DNA from: Nemertoderma westbladi
Taxonomy: Eukaryota > Xenacoelomorpha > Nemertodermatida > Nemertodermatidae
Reading direction: 5' to 3'
DNA length: 55,680 nucleotides
Assembly (NCBI GenBank): GCA_032718475.1
Contig: JAUCBJ010003409.1
Span: forward strand, 1 to 55,680
Each line of letters begins with the position of its first letter. Positions within the stretch are counted from its first letter, which is position 1. The notes below the pieces were generated by a model that made no database searches, was not told the DNA's origin, and worked only from the letters and a program-made list of their open reading frames with translations. Made by a program: the position numbers and the translations under genes. Positions 1 through 11,284 of this stretch are shown piece after piece.

Positions 1-89
1 TTAGTACGAACCTGTGTGACGCATATGGGCTTGGGGATCCATGGACCACACCGATTGTGAATCAGGGCTGTAAGCACCGGGATGCATTC
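1..89 (-). CDS. MEIS/Homothorax homeobox protein, terminal coding exon
   Basis: Read on the minus strand, a TTTGTAG acceptor precedes two bases that complete a Gly codon and then 28 residues followed by TAA at bases 1-3. The peptide contains AYSPDSQSV and SMDPQAHMRH. As I recall the family, this resembles the region after the homeodomain of vertebrate MEIS (YSPEGQ ... DGQQHMG) and Drosophila Homothorax (MMDSQAHMMH). The phase (two leading bases) continues correctly from the upstream exons. The stop lies exactly at the window edge. A weak GTTCGT donor just before it could instead splice to sequence outside the window, so the end of the protein is not fully certain. The tail is short compared with vertebrate MEIS forms. 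Confidence 0.75.
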
Positions 90-379
90 CTACAAACAAA
101 TAAAAATATAACAATTCGTAAACACGAAGGTTATCCCACTCGGGTAGGAAAAATACAAACTAATAAACATAAACAATAACAATAACAATACGGGAGTACA
201 AACAAATCAACCATAATTGAATTGAATAATTAAATGCACTGTATTTTTAACAATATATAATATAACTATAGCTTTGACTTATTCTTCTTTTTGTTAGTAT
301 TTTTTAACCAGAAATGATTGTAAAATGATGTTCGTCGAATGCAAAATTAATTAGTTGAAGTTAAAAAAATTAAATTTAC

Positions 380-391
380 CTTGAGTTTTAC
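380..391 (-). CDS. Probable 12-nt MEIS microexon
   Basis: On the minus strand, 12 bases lie between a CTTTACAG acceptor and a GTAAAT donor. With the preceding exon (ending in one codon base) and the following exon (starting with two) they read G-K-T-Q-G in frame. This sits where vertebrate MEIS has V-S-Q-G, between the NRA end of the homeodomain extension and the YSP motif. Both phase and homology support it, but the exon is tiny. The flanking exons would not be joined in frame without it: 1 + 2 bases closes a codon, so skipping also preserves frame. It could therefore be alternatively spliced. Confidence 0.55.
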
Positions 392-1322
392 CTGTAAAGT
401 CAGATGCAGTAGCCATTACCGACCCGTACAGTTTGTGCCACACCCCAATCCCAAATCACCCACCCCTCCTCACCAAACACTCAGAAAATCTCCTTGAAAC
501 ACTACAAACCCCTGATCAAATAGAATACATCGCTAAATATTTGAACATGACAGATCTTGGAATAAGTTGGAAAGCTTCATTCCCAGGTGCCGTCACTCAA
601 GAGGGGTTGATGCCAAGTTAGAAATAGGTGCAATGTCAACACAGTGGGAGACACTTACGATGACACTTTAACCTCAGTATATAATAGTGGTCACAAATTT
701 TGGGATTTGGGAGGTGGTAAAACTCTATTAGTTGGACTGTAAAGCAGGTGTTAGCCACTATCGATTCATTTTATCGACTGTTAACGCGGAGAACTGGGTA
801 AACTGGAGTCAAAATGTAGAGGAATTTCGCAGAATATCCAAAAGGGAAAAAGGAAATTAAATACATAGAATTGTTTATGTAGCCTAAATAAACATATAAG
901 TTAGAGAATAATATTGTATGCATGCAACAATATTATCTTCCACAAAATGTTCGCTCAATTAATGTGGTAGATAATAAACTTGTGAGTGATACACCAACAT
1001 ATATTTAGTGTAGGGAGGATAAAAATTATTATATATTAAGTGTAAGAAACAATTCAATAAGTAGGTGGTGTTATGTGCAAAGGTGCCCAAAGTGCAAAGG
1101 GAAATGTGCTGGTATGTCGTGCAGTGCATCGGTCCTGAAGTAAACAACAGGTCGGGGTGAGTGAAGTGCAAACTTGTGCATCAGACACCGAGTCAACCCA
1201 TGCGATATATATACCGTGTTGCCATGGGTCTGTGAGATGTCCTGCCGTGTTCCCCGTTGGAGAGGTCGCTGTAAGGGCTTTGCGTCTTCGTGATTTGAAT
1301 ACTGTGACAACGGGTGACTTAC
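392..1322 (-). other. MEIS intron
   Basis: This is AT-rich intron sequence between the microexon and the homeodomain C-terminal exon. Short open frames at 433-621, 959-1171 and 1157-1396 have no recognisable domains. The minus-strand frame 1054-1413 is only read-through of the adjacent exon past its donor. I see no other element. Confidence 0.6.
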
Positions 1323-1381
1323 CGGCGCGATTGGTTTGGTCTATCATCGGTTGCACAATTCGGCGTCTCGCATTGATAAAC
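1323..1381 (-). CDS. MEIS homeodomain exon, recognition-helix end
   Basis: This 59-nt exon lies between a TTTTTTTCAG acceptor and a GTAAGT donor. It encodes FINARRRIVQPMIDQTNRA, with one base at each end to complete split codons. This is the C-terminal half of homeodomain helix 3 (WFINARRR, with the MEIS-class I and R contacts) and the conserved basic extension. The upstream exon ends in TG, so the split codon restores the invariant Trp of WFINARR. It would act in the nucleus as a TALE-class DNA-binding protein that partners PBC and Hox proteins. Reading on past the donor gives an open frame that I regard as intronic. Confidence 0.93.
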
Positions 1382-3603
1382 CTGAAAAAAAAATAATAAT
1401 AACAGAACGACATTCGGAATCAATATATTTTATACATTAAATAAATAATTGGACTTGTTAAATATTTATTTTAAAATAATTGATATTCATCAACCAGAAG
1501 TGCCCCGTCGTGTGATGTCGAGTTCAGAAGCATGTTGCAGACACAAGGTGATCCGTGTAAGGGGGCTTAAATAAGTATAGGATAGCTAGCTATTTAGTTC
1601 ATTCATTAAATTTAATATCACAACATCAACAAGTACAAAGCTAACAATAGCATATTTAACAATGTATAGTTGTTGACGATATGAAGATACTTTTATAGTG
1701 TCTTTAATGTCTCGAGTTATCGGCGGGAAAAAGACATGCAATGGACCCTAAGTTTAAAGGTAATCATTGGAGTTTAATATCCTTATCAATATACTGTGTG
1801 CGACGGGAAAAAGACATTCATGACGACATTGGGTCGTTACTGACTTACTGCCTTTGTGCGGCGGTCTCATATTTGCTTTTATGGTGAGCGATAAAATAGC
1901 AATACAGAGAGAGATTCACACAATAATAAAAAGGACAGATGCAATCATCGCGAGTCACGACACTGTAATCAAAGCCTTACCTAAGGTATTACTTTAATGT
2001 AATCACAAAAAACCTGTCAGCGTAAACATTTTAGTTACGGGCGATTAATCTCGAGTGGAGATTATCGCACACAAATCGGGTTACCTTAGTTACACTAGGT
2101 CGCGCATACACCATGCGATTTCACGCTCAATATAACACGAGAGGTTGCCAACATTATCAGACAAGTGATATTTGCTACAAAGGGCGATCAAGCAAGTAAG
2201 TCGGGGGGGAGGCCAAAAGGTCAATGGGTTCCACTATTTCGGACCCCACTAATAATACAAGCGAACCATTCTATTCATGCTGGTCCGATATACGCAAACT
2301 CTCAAAGCTGCTTCATATGGAAAGCTTTTAGCAAACAGCACATAGACGGTAAGGCCTCATTGTTGGGGACAGCAGCACTAGAGACGCAACGAGGGGGTAA
2401 TTGTTATATACAACGGGTCCTGGGCTAATAAGCCATGGACTCTCATCCACTTTCCATGTTCTCGGCAGTAAACTTAAGTTGCGATAGCATCTATAGTCGA
2501 CTGGCAAAGAGCTCGATAATGAGTTTTGCGTGCGCGCTAATTTACGCGACTTTTAAGCCACACCACGCACATAGCCTCTAAGGAGTTATTGGCTCACTAT
2601 ACCATTAAGTGCAGGTTCTAAAGACTTACGAATCTATATAGATCTAACAATTTTTTACGCGTAATGCATTGTGGATTAATGTATTCCGCATTTTATAAAA
2701 ATTAGTGTGTTTGACATAATGACACTTTGGAGAGCAGAAGATATTATCTGACTAGTTTAGGCTTCTAAGGTGTCATCGGAGGCGCATGGATGCCACCTGA
2801 GCAGCGGTGTATGGTTTGCGGCGTGGTGCGTGACAGGCCACTGTTCTCCATTATCTACGTACCGGTAGGAGCTGTCATCAACGCCCCTACAATCACCATG
2901 TAATATGTCAAGGTAGATGTCAAAACTAGTTACACATATTAGATGCTACCGGTGTTCCTTAATGCTGCCATACTGCCCTGCTGCGCTCGGCACTGCTATT
3001 AATTAAACTTAAACACAAACTCATCAGGTTACAATTACTCTGCGCAACATATCTCATTTTAATGCACATCTTCCTAAAAAAGTTGCTTCCTTCTTAGAAA
3101 TTACAGATCTAACGAAAATGATGACGTGTTGATTAAAATTGAGAAAAATAATCAATCGTGGTTGAATATAATTTTCTTGAAATGGTGGAAGATACGAGGT
3201 GAAAACAAAATTAAAGACCAGTTCATGTGGACTATATGCAAATGTCAAGTTTAACCCTATCCTAAATGTTTGCTCATGCATTGGCGTAAATTTGCAGGTA
3301 GTTCATCATAATGATAATAATAATTAATAAGACTGACAGACATACGGACGAATATCCAAAATCATACATTCTTAAAGAATCAAAATTACCAAAAATCTAG
3401 TGTTCTAATTAATTCTCCCTCGTCTATTTAGGTTCGACAATTTAAATTAAATTTAATTTAAAATTAATAAATTTAAATTTTTAACAAGTATACATCATGG
3501 CGTTTTCTCATTTTTCATATTCCAAAACCACCAATCTCCCTGCGACCTGTCTACGAAATTATAAGTTTGTTTAGTAGACAGTGCAGATACGTTCCCGACA
3601 CCA
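1382..3603 (-). other. MEIS intron, upstream part
   Basis: AT-rich sequence with no gene I can support. The plus frame 2165-2428 (87 residues) and the minus frame 3054-3281 show no domain, compositional signal or convincing start. Nothing repetitive of note was seen. Confidence 0.5.
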
Positions 3604-4287
3604 TTACAGTTCGCTCAAAGAAACATTACTTTCACTATCCAGATTAACGTGTTCGCAGCCAACCGCAGCATAGCTCAGTTCTAATGGTTCATCCCATTCA
3701 CTCCAGTAACGGGCGCATACTTCCTCAATGCTGATATCCGGGTGTAGGTAAGTCTCCAAGCCTTCAGAAAAATGGACGAAGAACTGAAAAGCAGCAGGAC
3801 TTCCACCAAGGTAAAACGACAAAAGGTTGATAGTGGCTGAGGCCGGGAGACTCAGGTATCTCACCTTGTCCTTGAACATGCGTGATTTATCAACAAGGGT
3901 GACAAATATGTTCTTTGCTGAATCTTGGTTCACATTAAAAACTAAATCGTCGCTTTTCTTATAACACAAATCGCTGCTGTTATCTACCTGAGTCGCTTCG
4001 TGTTCATCATTGCCATCGACAGTCTCCCGCTCCCGCTTGTTAGGGTAAACTTTAGCTACCAGGATGTGAAAGTAGGGATCAAGTTGAATGGAAGATTTCG
4101 ATAGTTTAATGCGACAAACAGGGCAGATGCGCTCTCCGATTCCGAGAGACTTAGTTAAACATTCGTTAGAAAAGCGGTGTAGCTGGAGACAGTCAAGGGT
4201 TGTGGATTGAGTGAGTAAATTCAGACATATGGAACAAATTTGATTGCCGTTTCTACCGGTACCGGTACCTGTCACCCTGGTGTTCAT
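3604..4287 (-). CDS. Intronless, degenerate RING1/RNF2-like Polycomb protein
   Basis: The single-exon frame gives 227 residues. Residues 18-58 form a RING resembling RING1/RNF2: C18-x2-C21-x11-C33, H37, C43-x11-C55-x2-C58, followed by a basic stretch and an LDPYFHILVAKVYP segment matching the conserved region after the RNF2 RING. Residues about 117-212 resemble the RAWUL ubiquitin-like domain: DDLVFNV, then VRYLSLPASATINLLSFYL, then RYWSEWDEPLELSYA. RNF2 and RING1 are E3 subunits of PRC1 that ubiquitinate H2A. Here one zinc ligand is replaced (S40 in place of Cys) and two extra residues separate C33 from H37, so RING activity is doubtful. The protein is shorter than RNF2 (about 336 residues) because the linker is reduced. 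The N-terminus (TGTGTG) is coded by CCGGTA repeats. Lack of introns inside a MEIS intron suggests a retrocopy, although the frame is intact. Confidence 0.75.
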   Translation of the reverse strand: MNTRVTGTGTGRNGNQICSICLNLLTQSTTLDCLQLHRFSNECLTKSLGIGERICPVCRIKLSKSSIQLDPYFHILVAKVYPNKRERETVDGNDEHEATQVDNSSDLCYKKSDDLVFNVNQDSAKNIFVTLVDKSRMFKDKVRYLSLPASATINLLSFYLGGSPAAFQFFVHFSEGLETYLHPDISIEEVCARYWSEWDEPLELSYAAVGCEHVNLDSESNVSLSEL

Positions 4288-4395
4288 GATCTTAAGGCCT
4301 AATTAGGCCTAATCGCCACCGGTAACCCTAATTCATACCAATTGAACCGGTACCGACAGCAGTAAGACGACCAATGTACCGGTACCGGTACTTTA
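4250..4395. repeat. CCGGTA-rich patch
   Basis: ACCGGTACCGGTA-type hexamer runs occur at 4254-4268, 4315-4323, 4347-4354 and 4376-4390, around the start codon of the RING-like gene. Similar short runs recur elsewhere, for example near 50820. It is a low-order microsatellite that contributes the first codons of the RING-like frame. Confidence 0.6.
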
Positions 4396-6065
4396 CTTTT
4401 TTATTACCGCTATTACTTTCAATTTGGATCAATAAATGGGAACCAAGGCAACTTGGGAAACAGAGTGAAAGGGTTTACTGTGGAAGATAACTCATGTTGG
4501 TGGACAGGCATCCCTTAGCACTTAGCCTAACGAGCCTAAAAGATTCTCCCATTCATTAATTCAAATCAATTAGAATATCGATCATTAACTTTCAGTGACT
4601 TAAGAATCTGCAAAATTAATACCATAACCATCCATATTATATACATTTAGTGGTTGTAACGTGTTGGCTATACTAACAAAGTATACCTTCTATATACCGG
4701 GGTATTAAAGTGCACCACGAGAGAACTTATCGAGGCATTAGTGCTTTATCTAAGGAGACAATGGGATCAGGATACGCCACGTTAAATCTCATTTTTTTTC
4801 TGAGGATCAAGAGATTATGAGGCATAGCAGCAGCGGGGTCATTAAATGTACCCCACTACCGGTAACACAGAAACCAACATCTACTTATAGTTAACGAAAC
4901 TAGAGACGCGCGCGAATCCAATATCTTAATCCCATTTGCATTCTCCGTAATAGCCTAATTAAGGCCCTGTCGAGGGGAAACAGAGTTTAATGTTGAACTG
5001 GACTAGAAACGAACCCTCTCCTGGGGCCCTTCGTGTATACCAATAGCTACAACCTTCATAACATACTGCATTTACTGAAGATGCCAGCTTATTAATCTGC
5101 TACTCAATTTTGATTAGCGTCTTTAGCGCGTGTATTGGATAGAATACTGTTAGTGAGTTAGTTTGTGTGCAGTTCTGTAGTAGGTCCCAGATGGCTACTA
5201 CTGCCGTGGTTTTGTATGCGGTTCACATTGGCTGAAGTAATTAAGTCCTTATCAGGAGGCACACAGAGACCCTATTTAGTTAGCAGTTGGTTGAGAAAAC
5301 AAACTCACTGGAAAAACACAATCTCAACTCCATTTCAACGCGCTTTGAGAAAAGGGGTTTTAAGATGATTAAACCCAGAAATAATTATGTTAAAGGAGCC
5401 TTTGGGAGTTTACGGTAGTGTTGGGGTGCTTGTGAGTAATAATGAGGGCCCAAAGCAAACAGCACTGCTAAGTCGCTAAGTGGCTACTCCAATAAGCAAA
5501 GTAACAGATATAATGCATTACATTAATATTGATAGAACTTTATCTCCAAACATCCACATTTTTTCCAATTTGGTTTTATTACTAGACGCATTTTTTTATC
5601 CAAAATTACTAAGCGTTTTAACTTATTAGAGTTACCGGTCCAGTCATTACGTTAACCAATAAAGTGTCGTGGGTTTTTTATCTATTTGTTATTACTAAGT
5701 TGAGTCACAAAAGAATTCACAATACATGATAAAAATAATACACAAAAGATATACTGGTAATGCAAATTAATCATAAGCTTGCTATTAATATAATTATGCA
5801 GCCGACTCGCCAATGATAGTATCTTTGGATACCTGGATAGTTGCGTTTACGAAACAAAGTTATAATAGAACGGCTCTTCGTCGCTAAAACTCGCGATCGG
5901 TAGTTAAATAGCGGGAGAGATGGGAGGTAAACCTACAGCCGACAATATTAATTAAACCTAATTAATGCGGATCATCAGTAGAGAGAAAGGAACGGGTTAG
6001 TGTGGAAGGCTATTCTAACCAAAACAATATACGAGAGTGGGTCAAGAGTTCGGCTTCGCGGTTAC
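4396..6065. other. MEIS intron without recognised genes
   Basis: No coding region supported. The plus frame 5165-5368 has no recognisable domain. Composition is AT-rich and no tandem structure was seen. Confidence 0.5.
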
Positions 6066-6690
6066 ACCCGGTACGGAAGCCCATGTCGTGCGCAAACTTC
6101 CATGTCAAACGCGCAAACGTTATGCCATTTCAGTGTAGAAACATTTGCGCGCGCGACATGAAAGTTTGCGCGCACGACATGGAAGTTTGCGCGCGCGACA
6201 TGGAAGTTTGCGCGCGCGACATGGTGAAGCCCGTAACGGCCAAGTCGCTCGCAAACTTAATGAATTTTTTGAATTTTGCCTGGGCGGGAAATTAGAATTT
6301 ACATGTCCTACTGTTTGACTGTAATGCGAACCCCTGAACAGGAATAGGCCTGCTATAGCCGTATAGGCTATCTGCTACTCTCACACTGACTGTACAACAA
6401 TACCTTACACTGCAGCACTGCTAAGCTACTGCTAGTCTGTCAGTATGTCAGATACTCAATCTGCTGAACTGTATTCCTCCTGCATTACTAACAGCTGAAC
6501 AGTCAAACAGTAGGTCACATAAATTCAAATTTCCCGCCCAGACATTATTCAAAAAATTACATAAAGTTTGCGCGCGACTTGGCCGTTATGGCACGCGCAA
6601 ACTTCCATGTCGCGCGCGCAAACTCCCAAGTCGCGCGCGCAAGATGGACGTTTGCGCGCGACATGGCCGTTATGGGCTTCCGTACACCCG
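6066..6690. mobile_element. Non-autonomous inverted-repeat element with CGCGCG-rich arms
   Basis: The element spans 6071-6685. Both ends begin with GTACGGAAGCCCAT read inward, and it is flanked by a 5-bp direct repeat ACCCG (6066-6070 and 6686-6690), which looks like a target-site duplication. Each arm carries tandem copies of a roughly 19-bp unit around GCGCGCGACATGG and AAGTTTGC. Further in, GGGCGGGAAATT and TCCTACTGTTTGACTG near 6286-6330 recur inverted near 6492-6540. The whole can fold into a long imperfect hairpin. There is no transposase frame; the plus frame 6002-6295 (ARDMEVCARDM) is just the repeat. It inserted in a MEIS intron. The 5-bp duplication does not identify the superfamily. 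Confidence 0.75.
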
Positions 6691-6983
6691 AGAAATGGCA
6701 CTTATGCAGAGCTGGACAGTACAGTCTGCATTCTGCTCTGCAGTATCTCAGACATAGAGGGATGCTGCGGCTCCTATAAGTTGGTATAAATAATAAATGC
6801 TTTGACAGTGAGGAGAAAGTAAATATTGATTAGTATAACTTTATTTGTAATTATAGTTTTAGTTTTTATACACATACAATCACGTTCCAGTTACATACTA
6901 CAGTAAAGGGCCTCCCTTACAACGTTGGTATACAGCTGCTTTTAACCTTAGTGAGCTGTAATAATGGATACAAAATAACTTAC

Positions 6984-7060
6984 CAGTTATTCACTTGCAG
7001 GATAGTTAGTCCAGTGTCGTTTGATAATTGTTTCTTTTGTTCCTCGGAGGGATATGGGTG
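6984..7060 (-). CDS. MEIS homeodomain exon, loop to helix 3
   Basis: This 77-nt exon follows a TATTTCAG acceptor and ends at a GTAAGT donor. It encodes [12 protein letters not shown] followed by [14 protein letters not shown], with the final Trp codon split TG|G into the next exon. [12 protein letters not shown] is the TALE loop and helix 2 of the MEIS class. SND replaces the AQD usual in vertebrate MEIS. Together with its neighbours it rebuilds a complete 63-residue TALE homeodomain. Confidence 0.95.
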
Positions 7061-7524
7061 CTGAAATACAAAGATTATCAAATACCTTAATAAGACTTTC
7101 AGCTATATGCATCAATATAAATATATACATAATTAAACATAATTCGTCAAATTATTTTACAACAAATTAAACATAAACAAAAATAAATTGACTAACATTG
7201 AATTCAACCTATAAAAATTTAACCTAAATCAAATCCAAGATATCCCAAATTAGACCTATAAAAACATTACAATATTATATATCACTACAAAGTAAATAAC
7301 CATATACAAAAATTAAACCTATGATGGTAAATAAAATGTTAAAACTTGCACCTATAACCTATTAAACCTATATAAATCCGAAACTGAAACTAAATTAAAA
7401 AACATTAAACCAAACATATTAACCACAGGGAAGATCAACCTGTTCATGTTTTTTTCACTTTGCTGTTTCTGGGTCTGTGGGATTTGCACCGTAAGCCAGT
7501 CCAGGACAGTACTGACTGACTTAC
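7061..7524 (-). other. Short MEIS intron
   Basis: AT-rich intron splitting the homeodomain between the loop residue and HPYPSEEQ. No further features seen. Confidence 0.7.
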
Positions 7525-7778
7525 CTGGAGATGTTGAAACAGCCAGGCCCGCATAATATTAGTGGCGACCTTCGGAAAAATACCGCGTTTCTTCTGCTGT
7601 CCGGCGAGTTTCTTGGTGTCAATATCGTCATCATCAGGGGAACCAAGGATGTTGTTATTGTTGTTATGGTTACCGTTGTCCGGGGTGTCCGGAGTCGCAT
7701 GTAGTCCGGAATCCGGTGGAGAGAGATGGGGAGTCATTGACTCGTCCGGACTATGCCGGTTGATTGATCCGTCATCAT
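7525..7778 (-). CDS. MEIS exon: acidic linker and homeodomain helix 1
   Basis: This 254-nt exon follows a TTTTCGTTAG acceptor and ends CAG|GTAAGT. It encodes about 84 residues: a Ser/Pro/Asp/Asn-rich linker ([14 protein letters not shown], an NNNNN run, SPDDDD), then KKLAGQQ and [20 protein letters not shown], the start of a MEIS-class TALE homeodomain. The residue before HPYP is Gln (FQHLQ-HPYP), where as I recall vertebrate and fly proteins have Thr. The exon begins with two bases of a split codon, so at least one more upstream exon is required. The Meis N-terminal domain that binds PBC proteins must be upstream, and I could not find it. Confidence 0.94.
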
Positions 7779-8019
7779 CTAACGAAAACATTCGGTTAAA
7801 GAGAACCAAGGACAATACAGACTATTCGACATATAGACGAACATACACACAACCACACAGAAGACAATACAGTCGAAACGACCAATGAAATGATCAATGA
7901 AACAACCGTGAAACTTTCAAAACTCGTCTTTAATCTATTGATAAATGAAATTCGGAGTAGTGTCTGCAGATTGTACGCCTTGTACACTAAATAGTGGATT
8001 TACTGTAAGATTCTTATTA

Positions 8020-11000
8020 CAATACGGTAGTACCTGGTGCTTAGGCACTCAATACTACGGTAGTGCCTGGTGCCTAGGCACTCAATACTACGGTAGTGCC
8101 TGGTGCCTAGGCACTCAATACTACGGTAGTGCCTGGTGCCTAGGCACTCAATATTACGGTAGTACCGGGTGCCTAGGCACTCAATATTACGGTAGTACCT
8201 GGTGCTTAGGCACTCAATACTACGGTAGTGCCTGGTGCCTAGGCACTCAATACTACGGTAGTGCCTGGTGCCTAGGCACTCAATACTACGGTAGTGCCTG
8301 GTGCCTAGGCACTCAATATTACGGTAGTACCGGGTGCCTAGGCACTCAATATTACGGTAGTACCTGGTGCTTAGGCACTCAATACTACGGTAGTGCCTAG
8401 GCACTCAATACTACGGTAGTGCCTGGTGCCTAGGCACTCAATACTACGGTAGTGCCTGGTGCCTAGGCACTCAATATTACGGTAGTACCGGGTGCCTAGG
8501 CACTCAATATTACGGTAGTACCTGGTGCTTAGGCACTCAATACTACGGTAGTGCCTGGTGCCTAGGCACTCAATACTACGGTAGTGCATGGTGCCTAGGC
8601 ACTCAATACTACGGTAGTGCCTGGTGCCTAGGCACTCAATATTACGGTAGTACCGGGTGCCTAGGCACTCAATATTACGGTAGTACCTGGTGCTTAGGCA
8701 CTCAATACTACGGTAGTGCCTGGTGCCTAGGCACTCAATACTACGGTAGTGCCTGGTGCCTAGGCACTCAATACTACGGTAGTGCCTGGTGCCTAGGCAC
8801 TCAATATTACGGTAGTACCGGGTGCCTAGGCACTCAATATTACGGTAGTACCTGGTGCTTAGGCACTCAATACTACGGTAGTGCCTGGTGCCTAGGCACT
8901 CAATACTACGGTAGTGCCTGGTGCCTAGGTACTCAATACTACGGTAGTGCCTGGTGCCTAGGCACTCAATATTACGGTAGTACCGGGTGCCTAGGCACTC
9001 AATATTACGGTAGTACCTGGTGCTTAGGCACTCAATACTACGGTAGAACCTGGTGCCTAGGCACTCAATACTTCTGTAGAACATCGTGCTAGGCACTAAA
9101 TACTACGGTAGTACCTTGTGCCTAGGCACTCAATACTTCGGTAGTACCTGGTGCCTAGGCACTCAATACTACGTTAGTACCTGGTGCCTAGGCACTCAAT
9201 AGTTCGGTAGAATCTGGTGTCTAGGCACTCAATAGTTCGGTAGAACCTGGTGCCTAGGCACTCAATACTTCGGTAGAACCTGGTGCCTAGGCCCTCAATA
9301 GTTCGGTAGAACCTGGTGCCTAGGCACTTAATACTACGGTAGTACCTGGTGCCTAGCCACTCAATAGTTCGGTAGAACCAGGTGCCTAAGCACTCAATAC
9401 TTCGGAATAACCTGGTGCCTAGGCACTCAATACTACGGTAGTACCTGGTGCCTAGGCACTCAATACTACGGTATAACATGGTGCCTAGGCACTCAATACT
9501 TCGGTAGAACATGGTGCCTAGGCACTCAATACTACGGCAGTACCTGGTGCCTAGGCACTCAATACTACGGTAGTACCGGGTGCTTAGTCACTCAATACTT
9601 CGGTAGAACCTGGTGCTTAGGCACTCAATACTACGGTAGTACCTGGTGCCTTGGCACTCAATACTACGGTAGTACCTGGTGCTTAGGCACTCAATACTAC
9701 GGCAGTACATGGGGCCTAGGCACTCAATACTACGGTTGTACCTGGTGCTTAGGCACTCAATACTACGGTAGTACCTGGTGCTTAGGCACTCAATACTACG
9801 GTAGTACCTGGTGCCTAGGCACTCAATACTACGGTAGTACCTGGTGCCTAGGCACTCAATACTACGGTAGAACATGGTGCCTAGGCACTCAATACTTCGG
9901 TAGAACATGGTGCCTAGGCACTCAATACTATGGCAGTACCTGATGCCTAGGCACTCAATACTTCGAAAGAACATGGTGTCTAGGCACTCAATACTACGGT
10001 AGTACCTGGTGCCTAGACACTCAATACTTCGGTAGAACTTGGTGTCTAGGCACTCAATACTTCGATAGAATATGGTGCCTAGGCACCCAATACTTCGGTA
10101 GAACATGGTGCCTAGGCAATCAACACTACGGTAGTACCTGGTGCCTAGGCACTCAATACTTCGGTAGAACCTGGTGCCTAGGCACTCAATACTTCGGTAG
10201 AACATGGTGCCTAGACACTCAATACTACAGCAGTACCTGGTGCCTAGGCACTCAATACTTCCATAGAACATGGTGCCTAGGCACTCAATACTTCGATAGA
10301 ACATGGTGCCTAGGCACTCAATACTACGGTAGAACTTGGTGCCCAGGCACTCAATACTACGGTAGTACCTGGTGCCTAGGCACGCAATACTTCGGTAGAA
10401 CCTGGTGCCTAGGCACTCAATACTACGGTAGTACCGGGTGCTTAGTCACTCAATACTTCGGTAGAACCTGGTGCTTAGGCACTCAATGCTTCGGTAGAAT
10501 CTGGTGCATAGGCACTCAATACTACGGTAGTACCTGGTGCCTAGGCACTCAATACTACGGCAGTACATGTTGCCTAGGCACTCAACACTACGGTAGTACC
10601 TGGTGCCTAGGCACTCAATACTTCGATAGAACATGGTGCCTAGGCACACAATACTACAGCAGTACCTGGTGCCTAGGCACTCAACACTACGGTAGTACCT
10701 GGTGCCTAGGCACTCAATACTTCGGTAGAACATGGTGCCTAGGCACTCAATACTACGGCAGTACCTGGTGCCTACGCACTCAACACTACGGTAGTACCTG
10801 GTGCCTAGGCACTCAATGCTTCGGTAGAATCTGGTGCCTAGGCACTCAATACTACGGCAGTACCTGGTGCCTACGCACTCAACACTACGGTAGTACCTGG
10901 TGCCTAGGCACTCAATGCTTCGGTAGAATCTGGTGCCTAGGTACTCAATACTACGGCAGTACCTGGTGCCTAGGCACTCAATATTACGGTAGTACCTGGT

Positions 11001-11160
11001 GCCTAGGCACTCAATACTACGGTAGTACCTGGTGCTTAGGCACTCAATACTACAATGGTACCTGCTGCCTAGGCTGATAATACTTCTGTATTACCAGGTG
11101 CCTCGGCACTTGGCGACCCGGCACTAAGTATTACAGTAAGTACAACATGCCTAGGCATGA
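8020..11160. repeat. 33-bp minisatellite with two palindromes per unit
   Basis: About 93 tandem copies of a 33-bp unit read CTCAATACTACGGTAGTACC then TGGTGCCTAGGCA. Each unit contains GTGCCTAGGCAC, a perfect 12-bp palindrome, and ACTAC-G-GTAGT, an odd-centred one. Between 8160 and 9050 a five-unit block of about 165 bp repeats: the GTACCGGGTGCC variant recurs near 8161, 8329, 8484, 8650, 8817 and 8982, which is higher-order structure. Right of 9050 the units are more diverged, and copies beyond 11075 are degenerate. Because 33 is divisible by three, the array is open in several frames on both strands; these frames are not genes. It lies upstream of the visible MEIS exons. Confidence 0.95.
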
Positions 11161-11284
11161 GGTATTAACCATAGTATTAACCGCATAGGAAAGTGGTACT
11201 AACTAGCGGCAACAGTCTAGCTTTTCTTCCTAATTATTTCGCTTCGTCCCGTCAAAAATATAACTGTAACCTGAGTTATTGAGA

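Noticed and set aside
1054-1413. 119-residue frame continuing the MEIS exon past its donor
   Set aside because: A GTAAGT donor at the end of the homeodomain extension and phase-matched downstream exons explain the data better than read-through.
2165-2428. 87-residue plus-strand frame in the MEIS intron
   Set aside because: No family resemblance and opposite strand to the gene; left as unannotated.
8000-10733. Long minus-strand frames rich in YRSIECLGTR
   Set aside because: A 33-bp stop-free minisatellite gives such frames on both strands; no gene features.
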